Shown here piece after piece: positions 1 through 6,839 of a stretch of DNA of 8,643 nt. Every line of letters begins with the position of its first letter. Position 1 is the stretch's first letter. Source of the stretch: an uncultured Bacilli bacterium (GTDB lineage: Bacteria; Bacillota_I; Bacilli_A; RF39; UBA660). The translations under genes were made by a program, and so were the position numbers. Location of the stretch: NCBI GenBank assembly GCA_948874605.1, contig CAQRXS010000057.1:1-8643 (forward strand), written 5' to 3'. The notes below the pieces were generated by a model. The model was not told where the DNA came from, made no database searches, and worked only from the letters and a program-made list of their open reading frames with translations.

Positions 1-1
1 G

Positions 2-337
2 TTTTTCGGGATCCCGGAAATTGTTTTCTGTTTTTTTGTTACAAAGACCATGATTGATTTTTTTAATCCATATGATTATTGGGAAACAAATAAGAGATGT
101 GCGAAATATTTGATTCATTATATTGATATCATGATGACGGTTTCTAGTATGTTACTTCAAGTATCTAATACGAAAGAACACCAAGAAAAGCGTAGAGAAT
201 TGTGGGCGTATTTAAAACTTAAAAATCCAAAGTTATATAAAACTTGTCGAATTTCTTTATCCGGTGCTACTTGCTTACCACGTTTTCTATCTGTTCCAGG
301 TTATAAAATTGCTCGAAAAATATATAAATTTAATTAG
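2..337 (+). CDS. Family 2 glycosyltransferase, C-terminal fragment (5' end outside window)
   Basis: The frame is open from base 2 with no start needed, so this is the last ~111 residues of a gene entering from the left; the Met at base 50 is probably internal. The tail, with KNPKLYK followed by a proline/glycine turn and a basic ending (IARKIYKFN), resembles the C-termini of bacterial family 2 glycosyltransferases of the cell-surface polysaccharide or teichoic-acid type. These transfer sugars from nucleotide-sugar donors at the cytoplasmic membrane face. The catalytic GT-A domain (DxD motif) lies outside the window, so donor and acceptor cannot be judged. The stop codon TAG touches the stem of the terminator that follows. 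Family assignment is from remembered tail similarity only; another surface-polysaccharide enzyme is possible. Confidence 0.55.
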   Translation, partial: FFGIPEIVFCFFVTKTMIDFFNPYDYWETNKRCAKYLIHYIDIMMTVSSMLLQVSNTKEHQEKRRELWAYLKLKNPKLYKTCRISLSGATCLPRFLSVPGYKIARKIYKFN

Positions 338-356
338 CTATTTTATAGCTTTTTTT
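336..356 (+). terminator. Short intrinsic terminator after the glycosyltransferase
   Basis: A perfect 6-bp inverted repeat AGCTAT / ATAGCT (336-341 and 345-350) with a TTT loop is followed by a run of seven T (350-356). The stem has only two G-C pairs, so it is probably leaky. It begins at the base after the second letter of the stop codon and sits just upstream of the sufC promoter, separating the two transcription units. Confidence 0.55.
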
Positions 357-377
357 GTTTAACTTTTGGAATGATTT

Positions 378-386
378 TGGTACAAT
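378..386 (+). promoter_or_regulatory. Extended -10 promoter of the suf operon
   Basis: TGG-TACAAT (TG at 378-379, hexamer 381-386) matches the extended -10 pattern TGnTATAAT with one mismatch. No good -35 box stands at 17 bp, which fits extended -10 promoters. The element lies between the glycosyltransferase terminator and the GGAGG ribosome site at 393-397. No IscR- or SufR-like operator was recognised. Confidence 0.55.
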
Positions 387-405
387 ATTTTTGGAGGTTT
401 TTCTT

Positions 406-1158
406 ATGCTAAAAATCGAGAACTTATGTGTAAATGCTTCTGAGAAAAGTATTTTAAAAAAATTTGATTTAACTATAAAACCAGGTGAGATACATGTTTT
501 AATGGGGCCTAATGGAGCTGGAAAAAGTACAGTTTGTAAAAGCATCATGCATCATCCTTTTTATAATATTTTAAAAGGGAAGATATTTTATAAAGAACAA
601 GATATTACGAATTTATCGACTAGCGACATTGCTAAACTGGGAATTTATTATGTAGCTCAGTCTCCGATAGAAATTGATGGAATTACGAATGCTGAGATGC
701 TTCGAACGGCGATGATTGAAAATGGGAAAAAGATGGATATTTTTGCTTTTAATAAAAAATGTACTGAAATTTGTGCGAAACTTGATATTCCTAAATCTTT
801 TTTACATCGCTATATTAATAGTGGAATGAGTGGTGGAGAGAGAAAGAAAAATGAACTTCTACATATGTGGATGCTAGAACCAGAAGTTCTTTTGTTAGAC
901 GAAATCGATTCAGGTCTTGATGTAGATGCATTAAAAATTGTAGGCGAAAATTTAAGGGAATATCATGAAACTATGCATGCTAGTATGCTTGTTGTCACGC
1001 ATCAAAAAAATTTAATTGACATATTAAAACCTGATTATGTTCATATTATAAAAGATGGGATGATAGTGGAATCTGGGGATGTTAGTCTTGCAAAAGAAAT
1101 TGAAAAAAATGGTTTTTCTCGGACAAATAACGTGAAGGAATGTGACAATTGTGAATAA
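406..1158 (+). CDS. sufC: SufC, Fe-S cluster assembly ATPase
   Basis: A 250-residue cytosolic ABC-type ATPase that drives the SufBCD scaffold on which Fe-S clusters are built. Visible motifs are Walker A GPNGAGKST (residues 34-42), Q-loop Gln85, the signature SGGERKK (142-148), Walker B VLLLDE (161-166) with the SufC-typical IDSGLD after it, and switch His199. Length and motif spacing are normal for SufC. The ATG at 406 is chosen because GGAGG stands 8 bases upstream; an in-frame ATG at 355 would add 17 residues unlike SufC, run across the promoter and lack a ribosome site. It is the first gene of the suf operon and overlaps the next gene by 8 bases at the likely start, which suggests translational coupling. 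Confidence 0.95.
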   Translation: MLKIENLCVNASEKSILKKFDLTIKPGEIHVLMGPNGAGKSTVCKSIMHHPFYNILKGKIFYKEQDITNLSTSDIAKLGIYYVAQSPIEIDGITNAEMLRTAMIENGKKMDIFAFNKKCTEICAKLDIPKSFLHRYINSGMSGGERKKNELLHMWMLEPEVLLLDEIDSGLDVDALKIVGENLREYHETMHASMLVVTHQKNLIDILKPDYVHIIKDGMIVESGDVSLAKEIEKNGFSRTNNVKECDNCE

Positions 1159-1792
1159 ACTACCAATGAGCACGGTTGAATTAAATAAGAATCTTGATGT
1201 TTTAGAATTATTAAATGATACAGTTTATCTTGTTACTAAACCAATTCGCGTAAAAGAGTTATGTATTCGGGCGACAGAGTTTCGTTGTGAACTTCGTATT
1301 CTTTCCAATGCTAGTTTTATTTGTGGATGTGTATTAAATATAGAAAATGTATCAGGAGTATTAGATATTTTTGCTGGAGAGGATACCCATATGGTATTAC
1401 AACTTGGGCTTCGCGTAAAAGGAAATAATAATTTAGTGATTAACAATACTTTAAATGCAAATAATAGCGATTCATGTATTCGGCTTCGCGTAGCTGGAGA
1501 AGATAAAAGTCATACAATTTTGAAAACATCTGGTATTTTACCTAAGGGTACAAAAGATAATGTTTTTTTGGAAGATGTGAAGTATTTTATGGATGATGAA
1601 TCTTATATAGAATGTATTCCAGAACTTTTGGTTTCTTCTCATGATGTTATAGCCAATCATAATAATTCTATTGGATCTGTAAATCCTGATGAATTGTTCT
1701 ATTTATTAACCAAAGGAATTCAATTTCATCGTGCTATGGAGATTCTGCGTGAAAGCTTCCTTGCCAGTATGATAATTAGAGAGGAGGAATAA
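1151..1792 (+). CDS. sufD: Short SufD-like (SufB/SufD family) scaffold protein
   Basis: About 213 residues, roughly half the usual SufD or SufB length (around 420-470). The C-terminal signature is clear: PELLV, then ANHNNSIGSVNPDELFYLLTKGI, then a helix ending ESFL. This matches the SufD core (H-G-A-T-V-G, LFYL-RGI). The His in NHNNSIG (His170 from the chosen start) corresponds to the SufD His implicated in cluster assembly. The glycine after the isoleucine favours SufD over SufB. The N-terminal part is a short beta-rich stretch. GTG at 1151 is preferred because AAGGAA at 1135-1140 lies 10 bases upstream; GTG at 1142 is only one base from that site, and ATG at 1166 has none. The gene sits between sufC and sufS with no frameshift, so it looks like an intact short form. 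Its partner SufB is absent from the cluster. Confidence 0.8.
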   Translation: MNKLPMSTVELNKNLDVLELLNDTVYLVTKPIRVKELCIRATEFRCELRILSNASFICGCVLNIENVSGVLDIFAGEDTHMVLQLGLRVKGNNNLVINNTLNANNSDSCIRLRVAGEDKSHTILKTSGILPKGTKDNVFLEDVKYFMDDESYIECIPELLVSSHDVIANHNNSIGSVNPDELFYLLTKGIQFHRAMEILRESFLASMIIREEE

Positions 1793-1793
1793 A

Positions 1794-2990
1794 ATGAATC
1801 TAGAAGATTTCCCAATGTTAAAACAAGATTTTATTTATTTGGATAACGGCGCTACGACTTTAAAACCACAATGTGTCATCGATAAGATCAAAGATTACTA
1901 TGAAAATTATTCTGCTAATGCGCATCGTGGAGATTATGATATTTCTTTTCGTGTTGATAAAGAATACGAATCGACTCGTGAGAAAGTACGGCATTTTATA
2001 AATGCTGAATACCGCGAAAGTATTATTTTTACTAGTGGAGCAACAGAATCATTAAATCTTATAGCAAATGGATTTTTTAAAAATATTTTAGAAGCAGGGG
2101 ATGAAATATTAATTACAAAAAGTGAACATGCATCTAATGTTTTACCTTGGTTTCGTTTACAAAATGAAGTTGGAGCTGTAGTAAACTATCTTACTCTTGA
2201 TGATTCTCACTATGTCACAATGGATTCTGTTCGTTCATCTGTAACACCTCAAACTAAAATTATTGCTTTAGCTGGAATAACAAATGTTATAGGAGATGAG
2301 CGCCCTATCAAAGAAATTGTAAAGTTTGCTCATGAAAGAAATATTTTTGTGGTTCTTGATGGAGCTCAGAGTGTACCTCATAGAAAAACTGATGTTCAAG
2401 ATTTAGACGTAGATTTTCTTGCTTTTTCCGCTCATAAGATGTGTGGACCAACAGGCGTAGGTGTACTTTATGGAAAAAAAGAATTACTAGAACATATGGA
2501 ACCAATAAATGTTGGTGGAGGAATGAATGAGTCTTTTGATAATCCAAATGAAGTATTTTATAAAGAATTACCAACTAGATTAGAAGCAGGAACACCGAAT
2601 ATTGCTGGAGTAATAGGTTTTGGAGAAGCCATTTCCTATTTAGAAAATATTGGTATGGAAACAATTGAGACTTATGAAAAGCATCTTCGTAAGTATGCGA
2701 TAGAACGTTTTTTGGAAATTCCACATTTGGATATTTTAAATATTGAATCCGATAGTGGTATTATCGCATTTAATGTGGATGGCATTTTTTCACAAGATGT
2801 TGCTTATTATTTAAATAAGTATAAAGTATGTGTTCGGGCTGGAAATCATTGTGCAAAAATTTTAAAAAATGAAGTTGGTGTAACAAATAGTCTTAGAGTG
2901 AGTCTCTATTTTTATAATACAGAAAGTGATATTGATGCATTAGTAGAACTTTTAACGGATAAAGAAAAGATTGAAAGAGAGATGCTATAA
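1794..2990 (+). CDS. sufS: SufS, group II cysteine desulfurase
   Basis: A 398-residue PLP enzyme that takes sulfur from L-cysteine, leaving alanine, and holds it as a persulfide for SufU. Seen here are the opening YLDNGATTLKP (residues 15-25), NAHRG, FTSGATESLN (79-88), SEHASN (110-115), the PLP-contacting VLDGAQS with Asp189, the Schiff-base lysine Lys215 in SAHKMCGPTGVG, RLEAGTPN, and the persulfide cysteine Cys353 in VRAGNHCAK. Length is normal. The start follows a strong GAGGAGG site at 1781-1787, one base after the sufD stop. It directly precedes sufU, matching the Firmicutes gene order in which SufS and SufU work as a pair. Confidence 0.95.
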   Translation: MNLEDFPMLKQDFIYLDNGATTLKPQCVIDKIKDYYENYSANAHRGDYDISFRVDKEYESTREKVRHFINAEYRESIIFTSGATESLNLIANGFFKNILEAGDEILITKSEHASNVLPWFRLQNEVGAVVNYLTLDDSHYVTMDSVRSSVTPQTKIIALAGITNVIGDERPIKEIVKFAHERNIFVVLDGAQSVPHRKTDVQDLDVDFLAFSAHKMCGPTGVGVLYGKKELLEHMEPINVGGGMNESFDNPNEVFYKELPTRLEAGTPNIAGVIGFGEAISYLENIGMETIETYEKHLRKYAIERFLEIPHLDILNIESDSGIIAFNVDGIFSQDVAYYLNKYKVCVRAGNHCAKILKNEVGVTNSLRVSLYFYNTESDIDALVELLTDKEKIEREML

Positions 2991-3416
2991 ATGGATGAAA
3001 ATTTAAGACGAGAAATCATTATGGAACATTATAAGGCTCCTATGAATCGTCATAGAACGGATGATGAAAGTTATAAATATGTGAATACGAATAATTCTTC
3101 TTGTATTGATAATTTAGATATTTATGTAAAAATATCCAGCAATATTATTGAAGATATTTGTTTTGATGGAGAGGCATGTGCCATATCAACTTCTTCCGTT
3201 TCTATTATGATTAAAAATTTAATTGGTAAAACTGTGGATGAGGCAAAAGAATTTGTTCGAGAGTTTGAATGTATGTTAGAGGAAGAGGAATACGATGAAG
3301 CTTTGTTAAATGAAGCAAATGCATATAATGAAATTTATAAGCAAGGAAATCGAAAACACTGTGCTTTCCTTCCTTATGAAGGAATAAAAAAAATACTAAA
3401 TGAGTATTCTTTCTAA
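2991..3416 (+). CDS. sufU: SufU, zinc-dependent sulfurtransferase
   Basis: A 141-residue IscU-like protein of the SufU type. In Firmicutes SufU binds zinc and accepts the persulfide sulfur from SufS. The four expected ligands are present: Cys38 and Asp40 in NNSSCIDNLD, Cys63 in GEACAISTSS, and Cys124 in RKHCAFLPYEGIK, the last cysteine being the usual sulfur acceptor. The segment between Cys63 and Cys124 has the longer spacing typical of SufU rather than IscU. Its ATG starts directly after the sufS TAA, with a GAGAG-type ribosome site inside the end of sufS. It is the last gene of the operon and a strong terminator follows two bases later, so no sufB follows. Confidence 0.93.
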   Translation: MDENLRREIIMEHYKAPMNRHRTDDESYKYVNTNNSSCIDNLDIYVKISSNIIEDICFDGEACAISTSSVSIMIKNLIGKTVDEAKEFVREFECMLEEEEYDEALLNEANAYNEIYKQGNRKHCAFLPYEGIKKILNEYSF

Positions 3417-3417
3417 T

Positions 3418-3445
3418 AAAACTGCTCCTAGATGGGGCAGTTTTT
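3418..3445. terminator. Strong bidirectional terminator between sufU and the SDR gene
   Basis: AAAACTGCTCC (3418-3428) pairs with GGGGCAGTTTT (3434-3444) through 11 bp including one G-T pair, with loop TAGAT. Five T follow on the + strand. The complementary strand also reads a T run after the stem, so it can stop both sufU and the convergent SDR gene. Confidence 0.88.
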
Positions 3446-3448
3446 AAC

Positions 3449-4369
3449 TTAGCCTTTTATTTCACCGCCATTTACATGGATTACTTGACCAGTTAAATAA
3501 CTCGAGTCATCACATGCTAGGTAGACAAATGTACTTGCTAGTTCGTATGGCATAGCACCTCTTCCCATAGGAGCGTTTGCACCTAGAGTAGGAATCTTTT
3601 CTTTTACCCAACAATTTGGTTGAAGGGGAGTCCAGAAAAAACCAGGAGCGATGGCATTTACCCGAATATTTTTTAAAGCAAGGTTAGATGCTAAGGAACG
3701 AGTAAATCCAATGATTGCTCCTTTACTAGATACATAATCGATTAATTGAGGATCACCTTCAAATGCAGTAATAGAAGCCATATTTATAATAGCGCTACCA
3801 GGGCGCAGATGTGGTAAAACATTTTTGGTTAAGTAAAACATTCCATAAATATTTACTTTCATTGTCCAGTCGAATTGTTCATCGGATATTTCGTCTAGAG
3901 AATCTGCTTGATATTGAACACCAGCATTATTTACTAAAATATCTATTTGACCAAATTCTTCTAATGTTTTTTCAACAATTTTTTTAGAATTTTCTGGTTT
4001 TGAAATGTCTGTTTCGATTAATAAACATTTTGTTCCGTAACTTTCTATGATTCTTTTTGTTTCTTCGGCGTCTTGTATTTCATTATAAAAAGGTATTACA
4101 ATATTGGCACCTTCTTTAGCATAAACAATAGCACAAGCGCGACCAAGACCAGAATCTCCTCCAGTAATAATAGCAACTTTATTTTTTAGTTTGTTACTTG
4201 CTTTATAGTTTGGATTGTCAAATATTGGTTTTGGAGTCATCAAATATTCTAAACCTACAATGTTATCTTGATGTTGAGGTGGGGCTATTACTCGATATTT
4301 GGAAGATTTTATCCCATATTCTTCATTGTATTCGTACCAATCTCTTCCGAAATGATAGTTTCCGTTCAT
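3449..4369 (-). CDS. SDR family oxidoreductase, general-stress-protein-39 (YdaD/YhdF) type
   Basis: A 306-residue classical short-chain dehydrogenase/reductase, an NAD(P)-dependent oxidoreductase of unknown substrate. After the ~60-residue extension typical of the YdaD/YhdF group (QHQDN, then TPKPIFDNPNY), the Rossmann motif TGGDSGLG is at 69-76, NNAG at 147-150, catalytic Ser199 in NMASI, and Tyr212/Lys216 in YVSSK, followed by APGFFWTP (241-248) and the closing YLTGQVIHVNGG. Length is normal. The ATG is preceded by GGTGAT with a 6-base gap on its own strand. It is convergent with sufU and divergent from the PRC-barrel gene. Relatives in Bacillus belong to the general stress group; nothing in the upstream bases shows how this copy is controlled. 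Confidence 0.88.
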   Translation of the reverse strand: MNGNYHFGRDWYEYNEEYGIKSSKYRVIAPPQHQDNIVGLEYLMTPKPIFDNPNYKASNKLKNKVAIITGGDSGLGRACAIVYAKEGANIVIPFYNEIQDAEETKRIIESYGTKCLLIETDISKPENSKKIVEKTLEEFGQIDILVNNAGVQYQADSLDEISDEQFDWTMKVNIYGMFYLTKNVLPHLRPGSAIINMASITAFEGDPQLIDYVSSKGAIIGFTRSLASNLALKNIRVNAIAPGFFWTPLQPNCWVKEKIPTLGANAPMGRGAMPYELASTFVYLACDDSSYLTGQVIHVNGGEIKG

Positions 4370-4388
4370 TTTATTATCACCTAGAAAA

Positions 4389-4416
4389 TTGTATGGGATT
4401 TCGTATAAATTATGAT
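4389..4416 (+). promoter_or_regulatory. Putative promoter of the PRC-barrel gene
   Basis: TTGTAT (4389-4394) and TATGAT (4411-4416) are separated by 16 bp, a moderate sigma-A-type match, 30 bases ahead of the start codon. It lies in the 77-bp divergent gap shared with the SDR gene, whose own promoter must overlap this stretch but gives no clear match. Confidence 0.4.
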
Positions 4417-4446
4417 ACTTTTAATAAAATGAAAGTAGGTGATGTT

Positions 4447-4671
4447 ATGAATTTATCGGATTTGCAAAGGAAAGATATAGTTAATTTGGAAGACGGAAAA
4501 AAATTAGGCAGAATTATTGATGCAGAAGTTATGGAAAATGGTATGATTTCGCATTTTGTAGTACTAGAACGTAAGTTTTGGCGCCTTTTTAAAAGCTCTA
4601 ATGAAGTAAATATTACATTTTCTCAAATCAAAAAAATTGGCTCTGATGTTATTTTAGTTGAAATTCTTTAA
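4447..4671 (+). CDS. YlmC/YmxH family PRC-barrel protein
   Basis: A 74-residue protein made of a single PRC-barrel-like domain. The opening MNLSDLQRKDIVNLEDGKK, then LGRIIDAEV and the alternating hydrophobic strands to the C-terminus, match the YlmC/YmxH family. That family is often annotated as sporulation-related from its occurrence in spore formers, but its role is not established. The ATG at 4447 is preceded by AGGTGAT at 4437-4443. The reading frame stays open back to 4198, but that part is antisense to the SDR gene, lacks family resemblance and lies before the likely promoter, so it is left out. The protein has no signal peptide or membrane segment. Its presence does not prove that the organism sporulates. 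Confidence 0.8.
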   Translation: MNLSDLQRKDIVNLEDGKKLGRIIDAEVMENGMISHFVVLERKFWRLFKSSNEVNITFSQIKKIGSDVILVEIL

Positions 4672-4693
4672 TTTTTATCTTTTGAAATGTTAC

Positions 4694-4722
4694 TTGTTTT
4701 TATCATTTCTTTTTTTTATAAT
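4694..4722 (+). promoter_or_regulatory. Sigma-A-type promoter of the rRNA methyltransferase gene
   Basis: TTGTTT (4694-4699) and a perfect TATAAT (4717-4722) are separated by 17 bp, in the 74-bp gap after the PRC-barrel gene. The ribosome site AGAGGTGAT (4734-4742) follows. The methyltransferase therefore probably has its own transcript. Confidence 0.65.
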
Positions 4723-4745
4723 ATTTTATATAAAGAGGTGATATT

Positions 4746-5942
4746 GTGAAGATTTCTGTAGAAAAACTTGATTATGAAGGTCGTGGTCTTTCTCGTATTG
4801 ATGGCAAAGTTACTTTTATACCAAGATGCTTGCCTAAAGAAGTTGTTGATGTGTCACTTGACCAAGAAAATAAAAATTATAATGTAGCAACTATAAATTC
4901 AATTCTTCAAAAAAGTAAACATCGTGTTCCATCTTTTTGTCCTTATGCATCAAAATGTGGAGGTTGTACTTTTGATATTACTTCTTATGAAGATTCTTTA
5001 AAATATAAAAAAGAAATACTTGAAGATTTATTTTCAAAAAATAAACTTGAAATCCCTTCGTTTAAAATCATTCCTAGTCGTCCTGTTTTAGGATACCGTA
5101 ATAAAGTTTCATTACATGTAAAAGATTTTCAATTTGGCTTTTTTCGAGAGGAAACACATGACTTTGTACCGATTAAGAGATGTTTTTTGGCAGACGATAC
5201 AATAAACTCTTTATTGAGTGATTTTTCCATGTTTTCTTTTCAAAATGGTAGCTTCATGGTTCGTGTTAATGCGTCTTGTGAATGCCTTTTATCTATTGAA
5301 ACAAATGAAACTATAAATATAGATAAAGAACTTTTTCAAAAACATAATATTAAAGGTATTCTTTTTAATGGCAAATGCGTATATGGCTTAGATTTTTTAG
5401 AAGAAAGAAGAGATGAAATTCTTTATTCTGTTCCAGCAACTGCTTTTTTTCAAATTAATCCATATATTTCAGAACAAATAGTTTCCGATGTTTTAAAATT
5501 TGTTTGTGAAAATGATACTCTATATGATTTGTATTGTGGAGTAGGCTTTTTTTCTCTGCGTCTTTCAAAACATGTAAAAGAAGTAATCGGGATTGAATCA
5601 AATTTATCAGCAGTAAAACAAGCGGTTTTAAATGCAAAGATTAATAATATTTCTAATGTTACCTTTCATGCAGGCAAGGTAGAAGATATTTTGGTACGTA
5701 TTCCAAAAAGTGGAAAAAAAGTCTTAGTAGATCCTCCTCGAAGTGGCTTACATAAAAAGGTAGTTCATACATTCTTAGAAGAAGATATCGAAACAATTCT
5801 TTATATATCTTGTAATCCAATTACTTTGGTTCGAGATTTAAACTTGTTAAGTTCTAAATATAAAATTACTTTTTTTCAGGGATATGACATGTTTTCTTAT
5901 ACAAAACATGTGGAATGTGTGTGCGTGTTGAATAGGCGTTAA
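4746..5942 (+). CDS. rlmD: 23S rRNA (uracil-5-)-methyltransferase, RlmD/RlmCD/RumA type
   Basis: A 398-residue SAM-dependent enzyme that makes 5-methyluridine in 23S rRNA (U1939 and/or U747 in known relatives); the exact target cannot be told from sequence. An N-terminal TRAM-like domain (about 1-55) is followed by the 4Fe-4S cysteines Cys65, Cys71, Cys74 and Cys146 (CPYASKCGGC and KRCFL). Then come FFQIN (234-238), SAM motif DLYCGVGFFSL (261-271), DPPRSG (329-334), nucleophile Cys356 in SCNP, and HVE near the end. It is somewhat shorter than the 430-460 residues of known homologues. GTG is used as start, with AGAGGTGAT just upstream. Arginine codons are mostly CGN (12 of 17), like the suf genes. 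Its last 12 codons are duplicated 1.5 kb downstream, so this tail is probably an attachment site. Confidence 0.9.
   Translation: MKISVEKLDYEGRGLSRIDGKVTFIPRCLPKEVVDVSLDQENKNYNVATINSILQKSKHRVPSFCPYASKCGGCTFDITSYEDSLKYKKEILEDLFSKNKLEIPSFKIIPSRPVLGYRNKVSLHVKDFQFGFFREETHDFVPIKRCFLADDTINSLLSDFSMFSFQNGSFMVRVNASCECLLSIETNETINIDKELFQKHNIKGILFNGKCVYGLDFLEERRDEILYSVPATAFFQINPYISEQIVSDVLKFVCENDTLYDLYCGVGFFSLRLSKHVKEVIGIESNLSAVKQAVLNAKINNISNVTFHAGKVEDILVRIPKSGKKVLVDPPRSGLHKKVVHTFLEEDIETILYISCNPITLVRDLNLLSSKYKITFFQGYDMFSYTKHVECVCVLNRR
5907..5942 (+). repeat. Attachment-site-like repeat, copy A (3' end of rlmD)
   Basis: These 36 bases encode the final 11 residues HVECVCVLNRR and the stop. They match 7448-7483 at 30 of 36 positions, and the first 12 (CATGTGGAATGT) are identical. 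The equivalent spot in rum/rumA genes of streptococci and other Firmicutes is a known insertion point of integrative elements, with a similar CACGTGGAGTG-type core as I recall it. No recombinase is in view. Confidence 0.75.
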
Positions 5943-5961
5943 ACTCTTATAAATAAAGGGA

Positions 5962-6112
5962 AAATCAACTATTCAGTAGGTATCAAAAAAACACTAAAAA
6001 TTGAGTGAAAAATGATGATTTTTGATAAAAATATAGAAAAAGATAAAGTAGGTTGTTCGAGGAGTATATGTTTCCACATACGAGGTAAGTGGTATGTGTT
6101 GTATAGTTAAAT
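5962..6112 (+). repeat. Duplicated cassette leader, copy A
   Basis: Two blocks match the region before the RhuM-like gene. Block 1 (5962-5992) equals 7484-7514 at 27 of 31 positions. Block 2 (6067-6086) equals 7577-7596 at 19 of 20 and continues as 6088-6112 against 7600-7624 at 21 of 25, ending in TATAGTTAAAT. The stretch between the blocks is AT-rich and poorly conserved. Within block 2, CACATAC (6075-6081) and GTATGTG (6092-6098) form a perfect inverted repeat around a 10-base spacer, which could be a protein-binding site. TATAGT at 6102-6107 may be a -10 box, but no -35 is visible. The rest of the 190-bp gap shows only an A/T hairpin. Confidence 0.7.
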
Positions 6113-6134
6113 ATAAAAAATAGGAGTGTTAGTT

Positions 6135-6839
6135 ATGAAAGAAGCATTAATATTATTTTCAGGTGGGAAAGATTCATTTTTATCAACACTAATGATGTTG
6201 GATAAAGGATATAAAGTTAATCTTGTAACATTTGATAATGGATATGAACTAAAAAGTAAAAATGTATTAATTGGGGCAAAGAAAATTCAAAAGAAATATG
6301 GATCAAACAAAGTTGAAATAATAGGGATTAAAAAAACAGATGCAATATTTAGAAGTATGATTAATTCATTTTATAATTATGATGCTGATTATATAAAAAG
6401 TAAATTTGGGAATATAACAATTTCACAATTTAATTGCCTATCGTGTCGCTTATCAATGTACATATTATCAATGATTATATGTAAACAAAAAAATATTAAT
6501 TGGGTAGTTGATGGTGCAAGAAAAAGTCAATTATTTGCCATTGAACAGGATAAAATGATAAAAGAGTTTCAAAAATTATTTAAAGAATTTAATTTAGAAA
6601 TTATTTTTCCTGTATTAGATGAGCAAAATGATTTTGAAATAAAAAATAAAATATTAGCCCATGGGTTTGTACCTAAGATGAATGAAACACAATGTTTAGT
6701 TGGAATGCCAATAGATAATAGATTAAATGATGATGTTTTAGAATCATGTCTAAAAGTTTATCGTAAAGAGCTTTATCCTAAAATAGAAAAAATACTAGAA
6801 GAATACAAAGAAATAGAATTTGCGGAGAACTATTTATAA
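6135..6839 (+). CDS. PP-loop superfamily ATPase, possible 4Fe-4S thiolation-type enzyme
   Basis: A 234-residue cytosolic protein with the PP-loop SGGKDS at residues 9-14. This fold activates a substrate by adenylation. It carries Cys101-x-x-Cys104 (FNCLSCRLS) and a third cysteine at 187 (ETQCLVG). A CxxC plus a third Cys some 85-90 residues on is the cluster-binding pattern of the TtcA/TtuA/NcsA tRNA thiolases, where three Cys hold a 4Fe-4S cluster; here the gap is 83. No N-terminal zinc finger or RNA-binding domain is present, so the substrate may be small. The middle part, VVDGARKSQLFAIEQ, is not a match I can name. ATG at 6135 is chosen because TAGGAG lies 8 bases ahead; the GTG at 6126 overlaps that site. 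It overlaps the next gene by one base (TAATG). QueC-like or other PP-loop roles are alternatives. Confidence 0.75.
   Translation: MKEALILFSGGKDSFLSTLMMLDKGYKVNLVTFDNGYELKSKNVLIGAKKIQKKYGSNKVEIIGIKKTDAIFRSMINSFYNYDADYIKSKFGNITISQFNCLSCRLSMYILSMIICKQKNINWVVDGARKSQLFAIEQDKMIKEFQKLFKEFNLEIIFPVLDEQNDFEIKNKILAHGFVPKMNETQCLVGMPIDNRLNDDVLESCLKVYRKELYPKIEKILEEYKEIEFAENYL

Noticed and set aside
355..405. Seventeen extra residues before SufC
   Set aside because: The stretch contains the promoter and the GGAGG site for ATG 406, and SufC proteins begin at MLKIENL.
1225..1446. Minus-strand open frame inside sufD, and similar ones at 330-548, 2308-2574, 5455-5637, 7189-7371, 7619-7900 and 8054-8290
   Set aside because: They lie opposite well-supported genes or motifs, show no recognisable domains or ribosome sites, and read like reverse complements of AT-rich coding DNA.
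4198..4446. N-terminal extension of the PRC-barrel reading frame
   Set aside because: It is antisense to the SDR gene, has no resemblance to YlmC/YmxH, and a well-placed AGGTGAT marks ATG 4447 as the start.
6008..6023. Hairpin AAAAAT-GATG-ATTTTT after rlmD as a terminator
   Set aside because: It is only A/T pairs with no clear T run after the stem, and it sits in the poorly conserved part of the leader.
6135..6839. Calling the PP-loop gene queC
   Set aside because: SGGKDS alone is shared by many PP-loop families. QueC's cluster of four closely spaced C-terminal cysteines that bind zinc is absent, and no other queuosine genes are nearby.
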